DNA from: CALJTV01 sp034435835 | Lineage (GTDB): Bacteria > Chloroflexota > Dehalococcoidia > GIF9 > UBA5629 | Reading direction: 5' to 3' | DNA length: 64,000 nucleotides | Assembly: GCA_034435835.1 (NCBI GenBank) | Contig: DAOTWF010000030.1 | Location: forward strand, 62,001 to 126,000 | In this document: positions 7,351 to 17,127 of the stretch, piece by piece | How positions within the stretch are numbered: the first letter of the stretch is position 1 | Layout of the letters: every line of letters starts with the position of its first letter | Translations under genes and position numbers: made by a program | The notes under the pieces: generated by a model | The model's database searches: none | Told to the model about the DNA's origin: nothing | What the model saw: the letters and a program-made list of their open reading frames with translations, nothing else

Positions 7351-9825
7351 CTAGGACCAGGCCGGTATTAATTTACCATCAGGGCTCTGCCAGACAGGCA
7401 CCCATACCAAAGCGACCAAGCGGACGGAAATATCCTTCTTAGCCGGTCTGATAACCACCGTCTCAAGTTCCTCGGCTAGTGGGTCAATCTTGGCTTGCAG
7501 CTCCTGCATCTCCGCCCTGAACTCATCCTCCAGCTCTCCCAGCCGTTGCTGGTAGGTTGCCAGCGTCTCTCTAGCACGCCCAACATCCTGCGCTTCTTTC
7601 ATTATGCGCCCGGCGCTGCGCACAGTAGTAGCACCCCTGCTCAGCGAGGAGTAGCTCAGTGCCTTCCTGCCCATGAAAGCGCTGAGCAAGGTGGCTCCCG
7701 CCGAAACAGCCGTCTGCATCTTTTGCTGCCTTGCCTGCTCCACCTCCCTCTCCACCGCCTGCTGGGCACGCCGTACCTTTTCTTCCAGCGCAGCCACCTT
7801 GGCAGCATATTTCTGCTTCGCTTTCTCAATCGCCTCATCACGCTGCTCCCGAAAGCTCTGCTGCAGCCGTACCCTGAAATCGCGCTCCGACTCTCCCGGC
7901 TTGGAAAACGCCTTAAACGTCGGACTCTTTAGCAGTTCCAGCTTTCGGTTCCGGTAAAGCCAGTCGGCAAATTCCCTAACCCAGGCATCGTAGCTCCTGG
8001 GATTGCTGGCAGCCGAAGGTAGCAGAGCAAAAGCCGCCGGCTCGCTTGGCGACTTTTCCAGATCGGCGATGTTGAACGGGGCTTCGTTTGCCCTGTTCCA
8101 GTCCACAGGGATGGGATCATCGGTTATTGGTGTAATATGTGAAGACTCCTCCATCAGATCAATCCCGCTTTTTGCGTCCAGAAAGTGCACCTGGGCATGC
8201 CCAACAAGCATCGGGGAATATACCAGGGTATGCCCTGCCGGCTTACTGCCACGAATGGGAACAAAATACTGGGGGACGCTCGGCGGTAACACCGGCCTGC
8301 CGCTGGAACGGGAGGGCTCGGCTCCAGGCTGTACCGGCGGCATCGCCGGCGCCGTGGGCACGGCTGTGGATACCGCTGGTTGCGGCGCCGTCTGAGCTGT
8401 AAGCACCGCAGTGCGCAGCGGGTCCATAAGCTTCTTTATCTGGACACGGGTGATCGGTCCCCGGAGGTAGGACATCGCCCACCGGGTCTCAAAGATTACC
8501 GGCGCGTCCTCGTGCACATTGTTCATCAGAAATATGCGGTTGCTCAAGCCAGCCAGAGTCTGCTCCATTGCCTGTCTGTCGAACTTCGTACCCGCCGTAG
8601 CAGCCACACCCTCAAGCCCCTCCAGCACCCGCATCTTATCGCGCTCGGTCTGCAGCCGCCCTACGAACCAGGTACCGGTATTCGCCAGTCCTTTGTAGTC
8701 GAGGTCAACGGGGTTCTGTGTAGCAAGCAGTATGCCCACGCCGAAAGCGCGCGCTTGCTTGAGCAGGGTCAGCAAGGGTAGTTTAGAGGGCGGGTTGGCA
8801 ACGGGCGGGAAGTAGCCAAAAATCTCGTCCATGTAAACTATAGCCCGGAGGCTGGTGGTTCCCGATTGAGATCGCGTCCAGGCAAGCACTTGATTGAGCA
8901 ACAACGAGACGAAGAACATCCGCTCGGAATCGTTCAGGTGGGCTATGGAAAAGATGGCTACACGTGGCTTGCCGTTCGGGGAGTAGAGTATCTGACCGAT
9001 GTCCAGTGGCTCACCCTGAAGCCAGATATCGAACCCCGGCGCCGCCAGCAAATTGTTCAGCAACAGCGCCAGCGCAAACCTGTCCTTCGCAGGGTAGAAA
9101 GACTCCAGGTCCAGCGCGCCGACCCTGTTCACAGGCGGTGACTGTATCTGCTGTATCAGCATCCCCAGGTCCATATCCCTCCCCTCGCGCCACGCTATGT
9201 CGAGTATTGTGGAGATGAGTATGTGTTCCCGGCTGCGGATAGGGTCAGCCTCTTTCCCCACCAGCCCAAGCAGGCTAGTGGCTGTGGATACGATGCGTTC
9301 CCTGAGTAGTTCAGTGTCTTCCCTTATAGCCGGGGGTGGGGCAGCAAACGATTTCAGAATGGACACCGGTATCCCGGCGGTGCTTCCCGGCGTGTATATC
9401 ACAAAGTCGGCAGCCTCCTTGAGCCTGGCAATGCGCTCACCGCTCTGCCCCCACGATGCCAGCCCGTTTCGCCACACCTCTGCCTGCTTCTTGGCATATT
9501 CCTCTACGGTCAGCCCCTTCTTGCGGGCATCGTCCTCGTTCACCCAGGGGAGAAAGTTATCTGGCTTTAGCTCCGGGAATGCGAGCAGCAGATTGGGCAA
9601 ATCGCCCTTCGGATCGATGGCTATGGACGGAATCCCGTCCATAGCCGCCTCTTCAAGCAACACTATGCACAGGCCCGTTTTGCCGCTGCCGGTCATACCC
9701 ACGCAGACACCGTGGGTTACCAGGTCCTTAGAATCGTAGAGGAGCAGCTCACCTGTAGATTTCTTGGCAGCAAGGTCGTAGGTCTTCCCCAGATAGAAAA
9801 CACCCAGCCTCTCATAATCTTCCAT
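7351..9825 (-). CDS. HerA-like FtsK/HerA-superfamily ATPase with a C-terminal coiled coil
   Basis: A protein of about 824 residues. The Walker A GMTGSGKT lies near residue 43, and a Walker B-like strand with MDEIFG follows near residue 340. A sensor-like stretch LLATQNPVDLDYKGL comes after it. This is the layout of COG0433 HerA-type ATPases, which form hexameric rings acting on DNA or proteins. Residues 500-600 are Pro/Ala-rich linker, and the last 250 residues hold long Glu/Lys/Arg/Gln-rich coiled coils. No NurA nuclease gene is next to it, so a recombination role is not supported by context. The ATG at 9825 is preferred over the in-frame GTG at 9831 because the AGGGGGG ribosome site is correctly spaced only for the former. 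Confidence 0.8.
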   Translation of the reverse strand: MEDYERLGVFYLGKTYDLAAKKSTGELLLYDSKDLVTHGVCVGMTGSGKTGLCIVLLEEAAMDGIPSIAIDPKGDLPNLLLAFPELKPDNFLPWVNEDDARKKGLTVEEYAKKQAEVWRNGLASWGQSGERIARLKEAADFVIYTPGSTAGIPVSILKSFAAPPPAIREDTELLRERIVSTATSLLGLVGKEADPIRSREHILISTILDIAWREGRDMDLGMLIQQIQSPPVNRVGALDLESFYPAKDRFALALLLNNLLAAPGFDIWLQGEPLDIGQILYSPNGKPRVAIFSIAHLNDSERMFFVSLLLNQVLAWTRSQSGTTSLRAIVYMDEIFGYFPPVANPPSKLPLLTLLKQARAFGVGILLATQNPVDLDYKGLANTGTWFVGRLQTERDKMRVLEGLEGVAATAGTKFDRQAMEQTLAGLSNRIFLMNNVHEDAPVIFETRWAMSYLRGPITRVQIKKLMDPLRTAVLTAQTAPQPAVSTAVPTAPAMPPVQPGAEPSRSSGRPVLPPSVPQYFVPIRGSKPAGHTLVYSPMLVGHAQVHFLDAKSGIDLMEESSHITPITDDPIPVDWNRANEAPFNIADLEKSPSEPAAFALLPSAASNPRSYDAWVREFADWLYRNRKLELLKSPTFKAFSKPGESERDFRVRLQQSFREQRDEAIEKAKQKYAAKVAALEEKVRRAQQAVEREVEQARQQKMQTAVSAGATLLSAFMGRKALSYSSLSRGATTVRSAGRIMKEAQDVGRARETLATYQQRLGELEDEFRAEMQELQAKIDPLAEELETVVIRPAKKDISVRLVALVWVPVWQSPDGKLIPAWS

Positions 9826-9967
9826 ACTCACACCCCCCTGAGGTACTATAGTGCCAGTATATCATCAGGCGTGCCATCAGTTTAGCACAAACAAACCATA
9901 TGTCAATCATTTCCGTCAGAAGATACGTCGGGATGCACCGGAGACAAAGCTTCATACAGAAGTAAGG

Positions 9968-10008
9968 GCCCCTAGCAGAAAAGGGGCTAGTGGCTGTTCT
10001 CTACAGCC
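9968..10008 (-). terminator. Two consecutive hairpins after the fdh operon (possible terminator)
   Basis: On the minus strand GGCTGT-AGAGA-ACAGCC (10008-9992) is followed by a GCCCC/GGGGC hairpin (9987-9968). No T-run follows either, so a canonical intrinsic terminator is not shown. They are the only structure in the 190-base gap before the ATPase gene. Confidence 0.3.
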
Positions 10009-10023
10009 CGCGGAGATAGGCAT

Positions 10024-10274
10024 CTATGGAAGTTGCAGCCCGCCCACCCACATCCTGTCCTTGGTGGTCTTGCCGGTCACCTCGTCAGCCACCACGGGGT
10101 TATCGTCCCTTTCTGTGCCCCAGCCAGCGATAGTGAGCGGTATGCGCTCACCGACCTCATCCACGCGGATGACTACAAACTGCTTTGCCTGGCTTTCTTT
10201 ACTATGGCTGGAGCCTCGAATTCGAAATAGTTGATCACCGGGCAAAGTTTCTCTTTAGCCACTATTTTGTACAC
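10024..10274 (-). pseudogene. Frameshifted, truncated remnant of nfnA/sudB (ferredoxin-NADP reductase alpha-like)
   Basis: A GTG at 10274 with a well-spaced GAGGT opens a reading frame whose first 30 residues (MYKIVAKEKLCPVINYFEFE, then APAIVKKARQ) match the usual N-terminus of NfnA/SudB flavoproteins. It hits a stop near 10175. The next frame continues the same family pattern (QFVVIRVDEVGERIPLTIA) and then a corrupted stretch ending in a stop at 10024. The span of 251 bases fits one lost base. The family is normally about 280 residues, so FAD and NAD(P) domains are essentially gone. It lies directly downstream of an NfnB/SudA-like gene, where nfnA often sits. Family assignment is from remembered family sequence, not a search. 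Confidence 0.65.
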
Positions 10275-10288
10275 GGTGAGACCTCGTT

Positions 10289-12478
10289 CTAGACAGTTTT
10301 GACTCTAACCGGTGGCAGCACCGGACGGGAAAGCTCGAGCCTGGCATCGCAGCGCAAACAGCGCCTGGCTTCCGCCCTGGCAGTCATTTCATCGTAGCCT
10401 CGCTCCACCTCAGCAAAGCCAGCCAGACGTTTATCCAGGCTGATGCTGGGCATCTCGGGACGCCGCCTGTCAGCGAAGCCCTCCTCGCTGCCAAAATACG
10501 GGTCCGCCTTCTCAAATGGTACCAGCACCTCTTCGATGATGCCGCTCCCACCCAGATATCTATCAATCGAGCTTGCCGCCTGCCTCCCCTGAGCAATAGC
10601 CTCTATCACCGATGCCGGCCCCAGTACCACATCACCACCGGCAAACACACCCTCTATATTGGTCGCCAGAGTTCTTGTATCCACCTTTATCACATCCCCA
10701 CGCCCGACCTCCACACCAAACCCCCTAGGAATCTCAGACACCTGCCCGATGCTCGCTATGACGTTGTCAAACTCCATGACAAACTTGCTACCCTTAATGG
10801 GCACCGGCCGGCGCCTGCCGCTGGCATCAGGCTCGCCCAGCTCCATCCTGATGCACTCCAGCTCAAGATTGCCATTTTTGACGGCTACCTTTGAAGGTGC
10901 TGCCAGGAAGATAATCTCCACCCCCTCGTGCAGAGCTTCCTCCACTTCCTCAGGCGCTGCCGGCATCTCAGCACGGGTGCGCCGGTAGATAATCGTTACC
11001 TCTTTGGCACCAAGACGTAATGCCGTGCGTGAGCAGTCTATAGCTGCATTGCCACCACCTATAACCGCTATCCTCTCGCCTATCTTCACTGGCTCCCCCA
11101 GACTGACCTGCCGCAGGAAAGTGACACCGTCCATAACACCCGCGCTGTCCTCGCCCTCAATACCCAACTTCGTCCCCCGATGAGCACCCAGAGCCAGAAA
11201 CACCGCCTGGTAACCATCCCCAAACAGCCCATCCAGGGACTCCACCCTGGCGTTCGTCCTTATCTCCACGCCCACACTCGCAATCTCCTTGATTTCAGCA
11301 TCAAGAATAGCGCGCGGCAGACGGTAAGCAGGGATACCCACTCGCATCATGCCACCGGGCTGCGGCAGTGCCTCGAACACCGTAACCTTGTGCCCCAGTT
11401 TAGCTAGATAAAAGGCTGCCGTCAGCCCCGCCGGTCCCGAACCGACCACCGCCACCTTCTTCCCGGTCGGCGGTGCTACTTTAGAATACTGTTTCCACAA
11501 ACCTCCGTCATTATCAGCAGCAAACCGTTTGAGGAATTTGATGCATATCGGGTCATTGAGCACACCCCGCCGACACGCCTGCTCACAGGGATGTATACAT
11601 ACCCTCCCCAGAACACCAGGGAAGGGCACTTTCTCTCGTATCACCGCCAGCGCCTCAGAATATTTCCCCTGCGCAATCAAATAAATGTACCGCGGTATAT
11701 CAATATGCGCCGGACAGGCATCCCGACAAGGGACAACATAAGCCTCCCAGTTGGGAATATCACGGAAGCGCGCTTCTCTGTCAATAAGAGCACCGGTGGG
11801 ACAGACCTCAACACAGCTGAAACAGAACTTGCAGCCCGATTCTTTATGGTCATCGTTCTTCTTAGGCCCCGCAACCTTATAACCATTCACCTCCACAAAA
11901 TCAAGCGCCTTTATCCCACGAAGATCATTGCAAGCACTTATACAACGACCACACAAAATGCACAAATTGTAGTCTAAGTCAAAAAAGGGATTGTCGCGAT
12001 TTATCGGTAAAAAACGGTACTCGTATAGGATGTCTTGCATCCTGATATCAAAAAAGTCAGACACCAGTTGTAGCTCACAGCGTCCGTTTTTGGGACAGGT
12101 GACACAACGCTCGGTGACGGAGACGCTGCGCAGGCAGATATCGAACGGTTTGCAGCGCTCCCTCCGCCAGCAGGTAAGGCAGGCGCTGGGATGCTGTGAT
12201 AGCAGCCTGACCAAAGCCTGACGCTGCCTCTGGCGCAGCTCCGGAGTATCCGTGCGCACGACCATGCCTTCGTAAACCCTGGTAGTACAGGACAGAACCG
12301 GTTCACCCTGCCCCTCGATTTCCACCAGACACAGCCCGCAGTTACCCGAAGGCGGTAGGTCGGGGTGAGCACAAAGGCTAGGGATGTAGATGCCGGCATC
12401 CGTCGCTGCCTGAAATATCGTCATGCCGGCTGAAACGCTGGCCTCACGCCCGTCAATGGTGATGGAGAACTCACCCAT
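10289..12478 (-). CDS. NuoG-N/NfnB fusion: Fe-S ferredoxin domains joined to a GltD-type FAD/NAD(P) oxidoreductase
   Basis: A 729-residue fusion. Residues 1-80: [2Fe-2S] ferredoxin (Cys36, 47, 50, 64). Residues 95-135: a Cys-rich NuoG-like segment. Residues 170-230: two [4Fe-4S] sites (CILCGRCISAC and CKFCFSCVEVCP). From about 250: the GltD/NfnB Fe-S entry domain (CRDACPAHIDIP), then a FAD Rossmann fold GSGPAGL (346-352), then an NAD(P) fold around IGGGNAA, and a final FAD-binding segment with VFAGGD. In known systems NfnB-type subunits carry the bifurcating FAD and NADPH site. The fusion with a NuoG-like N-terminus recalls the StnC subunit of Sporomusa-type transhydrogenase. It is four bases downstream of fdhA in the same operon. 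Confidence 0.88.
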   Translation of the reverse strand: MGEFSITIDGREASVSAGMTIFQAATDAGIYIPSLCAHPDLPPSGNCGLCLVEIEGQGEPVLSCTTRVYEGMVVRTDTPELRQRQRQALVRLLSQHPSACLTCWRRERCKPFDICLRSVSVTERCVTCPKNGRCELQLVSDFFDIRMQDILYEYRFLPINRDNPFFDLDYNLCILCGRCISACNDLRGIKALDFVEVNGYKVAGPKKNDDHKESGCKFCFSCVEVCPTGALIDREARFRDIPNWEAYVVPCRDACPAHIDIPRYIYLIAQGKYSEALAVIREKVPFPGVLGRVCIHPCEQACRRGVLNDPICIKFLKRFAADNDGGLWKQYSKVAPPTGKKVAVVGSGPAGLTAAFYLAKLGHKVTVFEALPQPGGMMRVGIPAYRLPRAILDAEIKEIASVGVEIRTNARVESLDGLFGDGYQAVFLALGAHRGTKLGIEGEDSAGVMDGVTFLRQVSLGEPVKIGERIAVIGGGNAAIDCSRTALRLGAKEVTIIYRRTRAEMPAAPEEVEEALHEGVEIIFLAAPSKVAVKNGNLELECIRMELGEPDASGRRRPVPIKGSKFVMEFDNVIASIGQVSEIPRGFGVEVGRGDVIKVDTRTLATNIEGVFAGGDVVLGPASVIEAIAQGRQAASSIDRYLGGSGIIEEVLVPFEKADPYFGSEEGFADRRRPEMPSISLDKRLAGFAEVERGYDEMTARAEARRCLRCDARLELSRPVLPPVRVKTV

Positions 12479-12482
12479 CGGA

Positions 12483-15176
12483 TTAAAGCTTTTCTACCCT
12501 GACCGCAGACACCTTGAGTTCTGGAGTCTTGGATACCGGGTCAAAGGCGGTGTTGGTCAAAACATTCACCGGGCTCTCGACAAAGTGAAACGTCATATAG
12601 ACGACCCCGGGTGGCACTCTCTCTGTAACCTTAGCCTTTACCATAACCTCGCCGCGCCTAGATACTACCTTCACTCTTTCGCCGTCCTCAATCTTGAGGT
12701 CTCTAGCGTCCCTTGGGTTTATCTCCACTGCAGCCTCAGGGTCAATGGCATTCAGCCCGCGCACCCGGCGCGTCATGGTGCCGGTGTGGTAATGAAAGAG
12801 ACTGCGTCCGGTGGTGAGTATAAACGGATAGTCCTTGTCCGGCAACTCTGCCGGTGGCTTGTACTCCAGCGGTGTGAACAGCCCCAGCCCGCGGACAAAC
12901 CTGCCCACATGCAGTATAGGGGTACCGGGATGGTCTGTGTTCGGACAGGGCCACTGAAGCCCACCGTTCTCCAGCCGCTCATAATTGATGCCACCGTAGC
13001 TGGGCGTCAGCCTGGCTATCTCGTCCATAACCTCCGAGGGATGGTTATAATCAAAACCCTGAGCGCCCATTCGTTTTGCTATTTCACAAATGATCCACCA
13101 GTCCGGCTTGGAATTGCCCACAGGCTCGATTGCTTTCCTCACCCGTTGCACGCGGCGCTCGGTGTTGGTGAAGGTACCGTCCTTTTCGGCAAAGCTGGCA
13201 GCCGGCAGCACAACATGTGCCAATTGCGCCGTCTCGGTGAGGAACATATCCTGCACTACCAGGAACTCCAGCCTCTTGAATGCCTCCCTGGTATGGTTGA
13301 TATCGGGGTCGCTGAGCAGCGGGTTCTCGCCCATGACGAAGGCCGCCTTGAGGCGCCTGTTATAGGCAGCATCGATCATCTCGCTGAGGGTCAGCCCTGG
13401 ATTGGGGTTGAGATCGCAACGCCAGGCGATCTCAAACTTGTGGCGTATCTCCGGGTTGTCCACCCTTTGGTAACCGGTGTAGACGTTAGGCAGGGCACCC
13501 ATATCGCAGGCACCCTGTACATTGTTCTGCCCACGCAGCGGGTTAACGCCAGAAGAGGGCTTCCCGATGTTCCCAGTAAGCATCGCCAAGTTGGCTATCG
13601 CCAGCACATTGTCAGTGCCGTGGGTATGCTGGGTTACGCCCATGGTGTAAAGAATTGTCGCCGGCTTAAAGGTGGCGTACAATCGTGCCGCTTTAGCTAT
13701 CGCCTCCCGCGGCACCCCTGTTACTTTCTCTACAAATTCCATCTCAAACTTCTTTAACGATTCCTTAAAAGAATCGAAATTTTCACAATATTCGCTAACG
13801 AAGGCTAGGTCGGCAAGCCCTTCATCGTAGATCACCTTCGCCATCCCCATAAGCAAGGCAACATCGCTACCAGGAACGTGTCTCAGCCAGACATCGGCAC
13901 GGTTACAGAGGTCTATCTCCAGAGGGTTAGCCACAATGAGCCGGGCACCATTACGTACCGCTCTTTTGACCTCCAGAGCTATAACCGGATGTGTGGCACT
14001 GGTATTACTGCCGATGACTAACACGCAAGCTGCATTGCCGATCTCGTTAATAGAGTTAGTCATGGCACCGCTGCCAAAAGTGGTAGCCAGACCGGCTACC
14101 GTGGGCGCATGTCAGAGACGGGCACAGTGGTCGATATTGTTCGTCCCCATGACGGCACGGGTGAATTTCTGTGCCAGATAGTTTTCTTCGTTGGTGCACC
14201 TTGCTGAAGCGATAAAGGCAAACTCTTCACTTTTGTGCTTGCCCAGGACCTCAGCAACAAAACCCAGTGCCTCCTCCCAGCTCGTCTCCACAAGCTTGCC
14301 ATCCTTCCTTATCAGCGGGTTGCTCAGACGCTCGGGGTGATGGACAAACTCGACAATGCCAAAACGTCCCTTAACACAAGCCTGTCCTTTGTTAACCGTA
14401 TTCTCACCATAAACAGGTACCGAACGCACCACCCTCTCCGCTTTTACCTCCAGCCCCAACTGACAACCCACACCGCAATAAGGACATATTGTCGGCACTG
14501 TTCGGTCCGACAAGCCAAGCCATTTGCCCTCTGTGTCAAGGAGAGCACCAGTAGGACAGACATCAACGCAGGCACCACAAAACTGACAACCGGAGTTTTG
14601 CAGGGTCTTATCGAAAGCGGTCCCCACTAGCGCCTTGCTGCCCCGATAAATAAAGGCAATAGCCCCCGCACCCCTCACCTCCTGGCATACCCTTACACAA
14701 CGCCCACAGAGGACACAAAGATTATAGTCACGGTCGAAAAATGGGCTGTCACGGAGAACAGGAAGCTCCTTGAGGATAGGCGGAAGAGTGACCTCCTCCA
14801 CCCCAATCCGGGATGCAACCTTCTGCAGCTCGCAGCGCAGGTTCTTGGCACAGGTAACGCATTGCTTAGGATGTTCCGCCAGAATCAACTCAAATATGTT
14901 CTTCCGCAGCTCCCGAAGCTCAGGGGTGTCCGTCCTGACCACCATCCCATCGGTCACCGGCGTGGTACAGGCAGTGGGAAAGCCACGCATATTCTCAATT
15001 TCCACAAGACAGAGACGACAGGCACCGTAGGGGCTCAGACTCGGATGATAGCAAAGCGTCGGTATGTGCACGCCAGCCTGCTTAGCTGCCTCAAGTACGG
15101 TACAGCCGTCTTTCACCTGCACCGTCCGACCATCTATGCTCACCGTCACCACTTTAGCTCTCTCTTCAACAACCAT
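12483..15176 (-). CDS. fdhA: Selenocysteine-containing formate dehydrogenase catalytic subunit
   Basis: About 897 residues if the in-frame UGA at 14112-14114 is decoded as selenocysteine (residue 355). Reading through joins two halves that are both plainly FdhA. Residues 1-75: [2Fe-2S] (Cys42, 53, 56, 70). Residues 102-115: His/Cys cluster site. Residues 154-164 and 197-207: two [4Fe-4S] sites. Cys231, 234, 238 and 267 form the cofactor-proximal [4Fe-4S] site. The UGA falls in DHCARL-U-HAPTVAG, exactly where formate dehydrogenases have Sec or Cys followed by His. The rest is the Mo/W-bis-PGD domain, including a C-terminal dinucleotide-binding fold. It oxidises formate or reduces CO2 in the cytoplasm and passes electrons to the NuoE/NuoF-type subunits encoded upstream. 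Confidence 0.9.
14082..14114 (-). promoter_or_regulatory. UGA selenocysteine codon with bacterial SECIS hairpin
   Basis: The UGA is at 14114-14112 (minus strand). Exactly 11 bases later a perfect 7-bp stem GGTAGCC/GGCTACC (14100-14082) encloses the loop GGTCT. Bacterial SECIS elements sit at this spacing, and the GGUCU loop is that of E. coli fdhF, where SelB binds. The hairpin lies in the coding region, as usual for bacteria. Confidence 0.88.
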
Positions 15177-15199
15177 GGCAGACCTCTATCCTCACTATA

Positions 15200-17125
15200 T
15201 CAATCCTGTGCACCCTTCCCCGCTTTCTGCACCGGCACCGGCTCAGAAGGAACCTCAATGCGCTCACCAGACACCTTCGCCACCGCCGAAAAGCGCGCCG
15301 GACACACATCCAGACAGGTGCCACACTTTATACATTTGTCCTGCTCTATTATGTGTACCAGCCGCTTGCCACCTTTGATAGCTTCCACCGGACAGTTGCG
15401 CATGCATATCATGCACCCCTGACATTTATCCGGTAGAATATAGAAGACTATCAGATCTTTGCACACCAGGGCCGGACAGCGTCTTTCTTTTATATGCGCC
15501 TCATATTCGCCACGGAAATAACGCAGCGTGGTCAGCACCGGGTTCGGTGCCGTCTGTCCCAGCCCGCAGAGCGACCCCTGCTTCACCGTCATGGCGATCC
15601 TCTCCAGTTGGTCAATGTCATCAGGCTTTCCCTGCCCCTCGACAATGCGCTTGAGAATGTCCAGCATCTGCCTGGTGCCCACACGACAGGGCGGGCATTT
15701 GCCGCAGGACTCCGCCTGCGTGAAGGCTAGAAAATATTTGGTCAGGTCTACCATACAGGTGTCCTCATCAGCCACTATCATCCCACCAGACCCCATGATG
15801 GAGCCAGCCGCAGTCAGCGATTCGTAGTCCACAGGAGAATCAAGCAGCGATGCCGGTAGACAGCCACCAGAAGGACCACCAGTCTGAACCGCCTTGAACT
15901 GCTTCCCTTTGAGGATGCCACCACCAATATCGTAGATGATCTGCCGCAAGGTAATGCCCAGCGGCACCTCGATAAGACCGGTCATCTCCACCTTGCCCAC
16001 CAGAGCAAAGGTCTTCGTGCCCTTGCTCCGCTCAGTACCATACTGCGCATACCAGTCGGCCCCCTTCTGCAGAATCAGAGCCGCACTAGCCCAGGTCTCC
16101 ACGTTGTTGATATTCGTCGGCTTGCCCCACAGACCGGATATCGCAGGGAACGGCGGCCTGGGCCTGGGCATACCGCGCTTTCCTTCAATGGATGCCAGCA
16201 GGGCAGTCTCTTCACCACAGACAAACGCCCCAGCACCCTCTTTTATCTTTATGTGCAGGCTGAACCCAGAACCAAGAATGTCGTCCCCTATCAACCCGTA
16301 CTCTTCCATCTGCTTCAGCGCCAGCCGCAGCCTTTCCAGCGCCAGGGGATACTCGGCACGACAATAGATATAACCTCGGTTCGCCCCGATGGCATAGGCA
16401 CCGATGACCATGCCCTCAAGCACTGAATGAGGATCGCCCTCCAGAAGAGAACGATTCATGAACGCCCCGGGATCACCTTCATCAGCATTACAGATAATGT
16501 ATTTCTCTACCCCAGGAGCACGCCTGCAAAACTCCCACTTCTGCCCTGTGGGAAACCCTGCACCTCCTCTCCCCCGTAAACCAGACTTCTTTATCTCCTC
16601 GATGATCGCCTCAGGCGACATGCTCAGCGCCTTCACCAGCCCACTGTAGCCACCATTGGCAATATAATGGTCGATGTTCTCCGGGTCGATAAGCCCACAG
16701 TTGCGCAGCACCAGCCTCACCTGCGGCTTGAGCACCGGAAGGTCAAAAAGGGCAGGAATGCCGTCAACCTTGCCATCCCCTATGTAGCCAAGCGCTAAAT
16801 CGGAGCGGGGATTATCGTGTACCAGATAGTCAGAGAGCAGTTGCTTTACGGTCTCCGGCTGTACACCGCCATAAATAATCTGAGGCCTGCCAGGCTTGAT
16901 GATCCCAACCATCGGCTCAGCATAGCATAAGCCCATACACCCCACCTGGATCACTATGGCTTCTAAGCCGTGCTGCACCAACACCTCATCTATCGCCCTG
17001 AGCACACCATCAGCTCCAGCCGCCCTGCCACACGTGCCAGCACCCACCAGGATCCGGGGCTTGGGGCTCCCCTCTAGCTTCTCCCACTCGGCAAAAGCAC
17101 GCTTCTGGATCTCAGCAAAGGTCAT
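15200..17125 (-). CDS. NuoF-like NADH-binding flavoprotein subunit with C-terminal ferredoxin sites
   Basis: A 641-residue subunit of the HydB/HytB/NuoF family. Residues 20-110: thioredoxin-like [2Fe-2S] domain with Cys at GAGTCG and VGCMGLC. The middle is the FMN/NADH-binding core with GLRGRGGAGFPTG. Then the [4Fe-4S] loop ESCGKCPPCRVGT. The C-terminus adds two 4Fe-4S sites (CQGCMICMRNCP and CIKCGTCLDVCP), as in bifurcating hydrogenases and formate dehydrogenases rather than in complex I. It transfers electrons between NAD(H) and the Fe-S chain. It is two bases from the nuoE-like gene and 23 from fdhA. Confidence 0.92.
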   Translation of the reverse strand: MTFAEIQKRAFAEWEKLEGSPKPRILVGAGTCGRAAGADGVLRAIDEVLVQHGLEAIVIQVGCMGLCYAEPMVGIIKPGRPQIIYGGVQPETVKQLLSDYLVHDNPRSDLALGYIGDGKVDGIPALFDLPVLKPQVRLVLRNCGLIDPENIDHYIANGGYSGLVKALSMSPEAIIEEIKKSGLRGRGGAGFPTGQKWEFCRRAPGVEKYIICNADEGDPGAFMNRSLLEGDPHSVLEGMVIGAYAIGANRGYIYCRAEYPLALERLRLALKQMEEYGLIGDDILGSGFSLHIKIKEGAGAFVCGEETALLASIEGKRGMPRPRPPFPAISGLWGKPTNINNVETWASAALILQKGADWYAQYGTERSKGTKTFALVGKVEMTGLIEVPLGITLRQIIYDIGGGILKGKQFKAVQTGGPSGGCLPASLLDSPVDYESLTAAGSIMGSGGMIVADEDTCMVDLTKYFLAFTQAESCGKCPPCRVGTRQMLDILKRIVEGQGKPDDIDQLERIAMTVKQGSLCGLGQTAPNPVLTTLRYFRGEYEAHIKERRCPALVCKDLIVFYILPDKCQGCMICMRNCPVEAIKGGKRLVHIIEQDKCIKCGTCLDVCPARFSAVAKVSGERIEVPSEPVPVQKAGKGAQD

Positions 17126-17127
17126 CT

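Noticed and set aside
10033..10230. A 65-codon plus-strand frame opposite the nfnA remnant
   Set aside because: The minus strand carries recognisable NfnA sequence in two frames. The plus strand carries nothing recognisable.
12423..13757. A 444-codon plus-strand frame antisense to fdhA
   Set aside because: It is the complement of strongly family-like fdhA code and has no ribosome site or recognisable product.
14112..14114. Reading the UGA as a disabling nonsense mutation in fdhA
   Set aside because: The position is the catalytic Sec/Cys site, the frame is intact on both sides, and a SECIS hairpin follows at the right distance.
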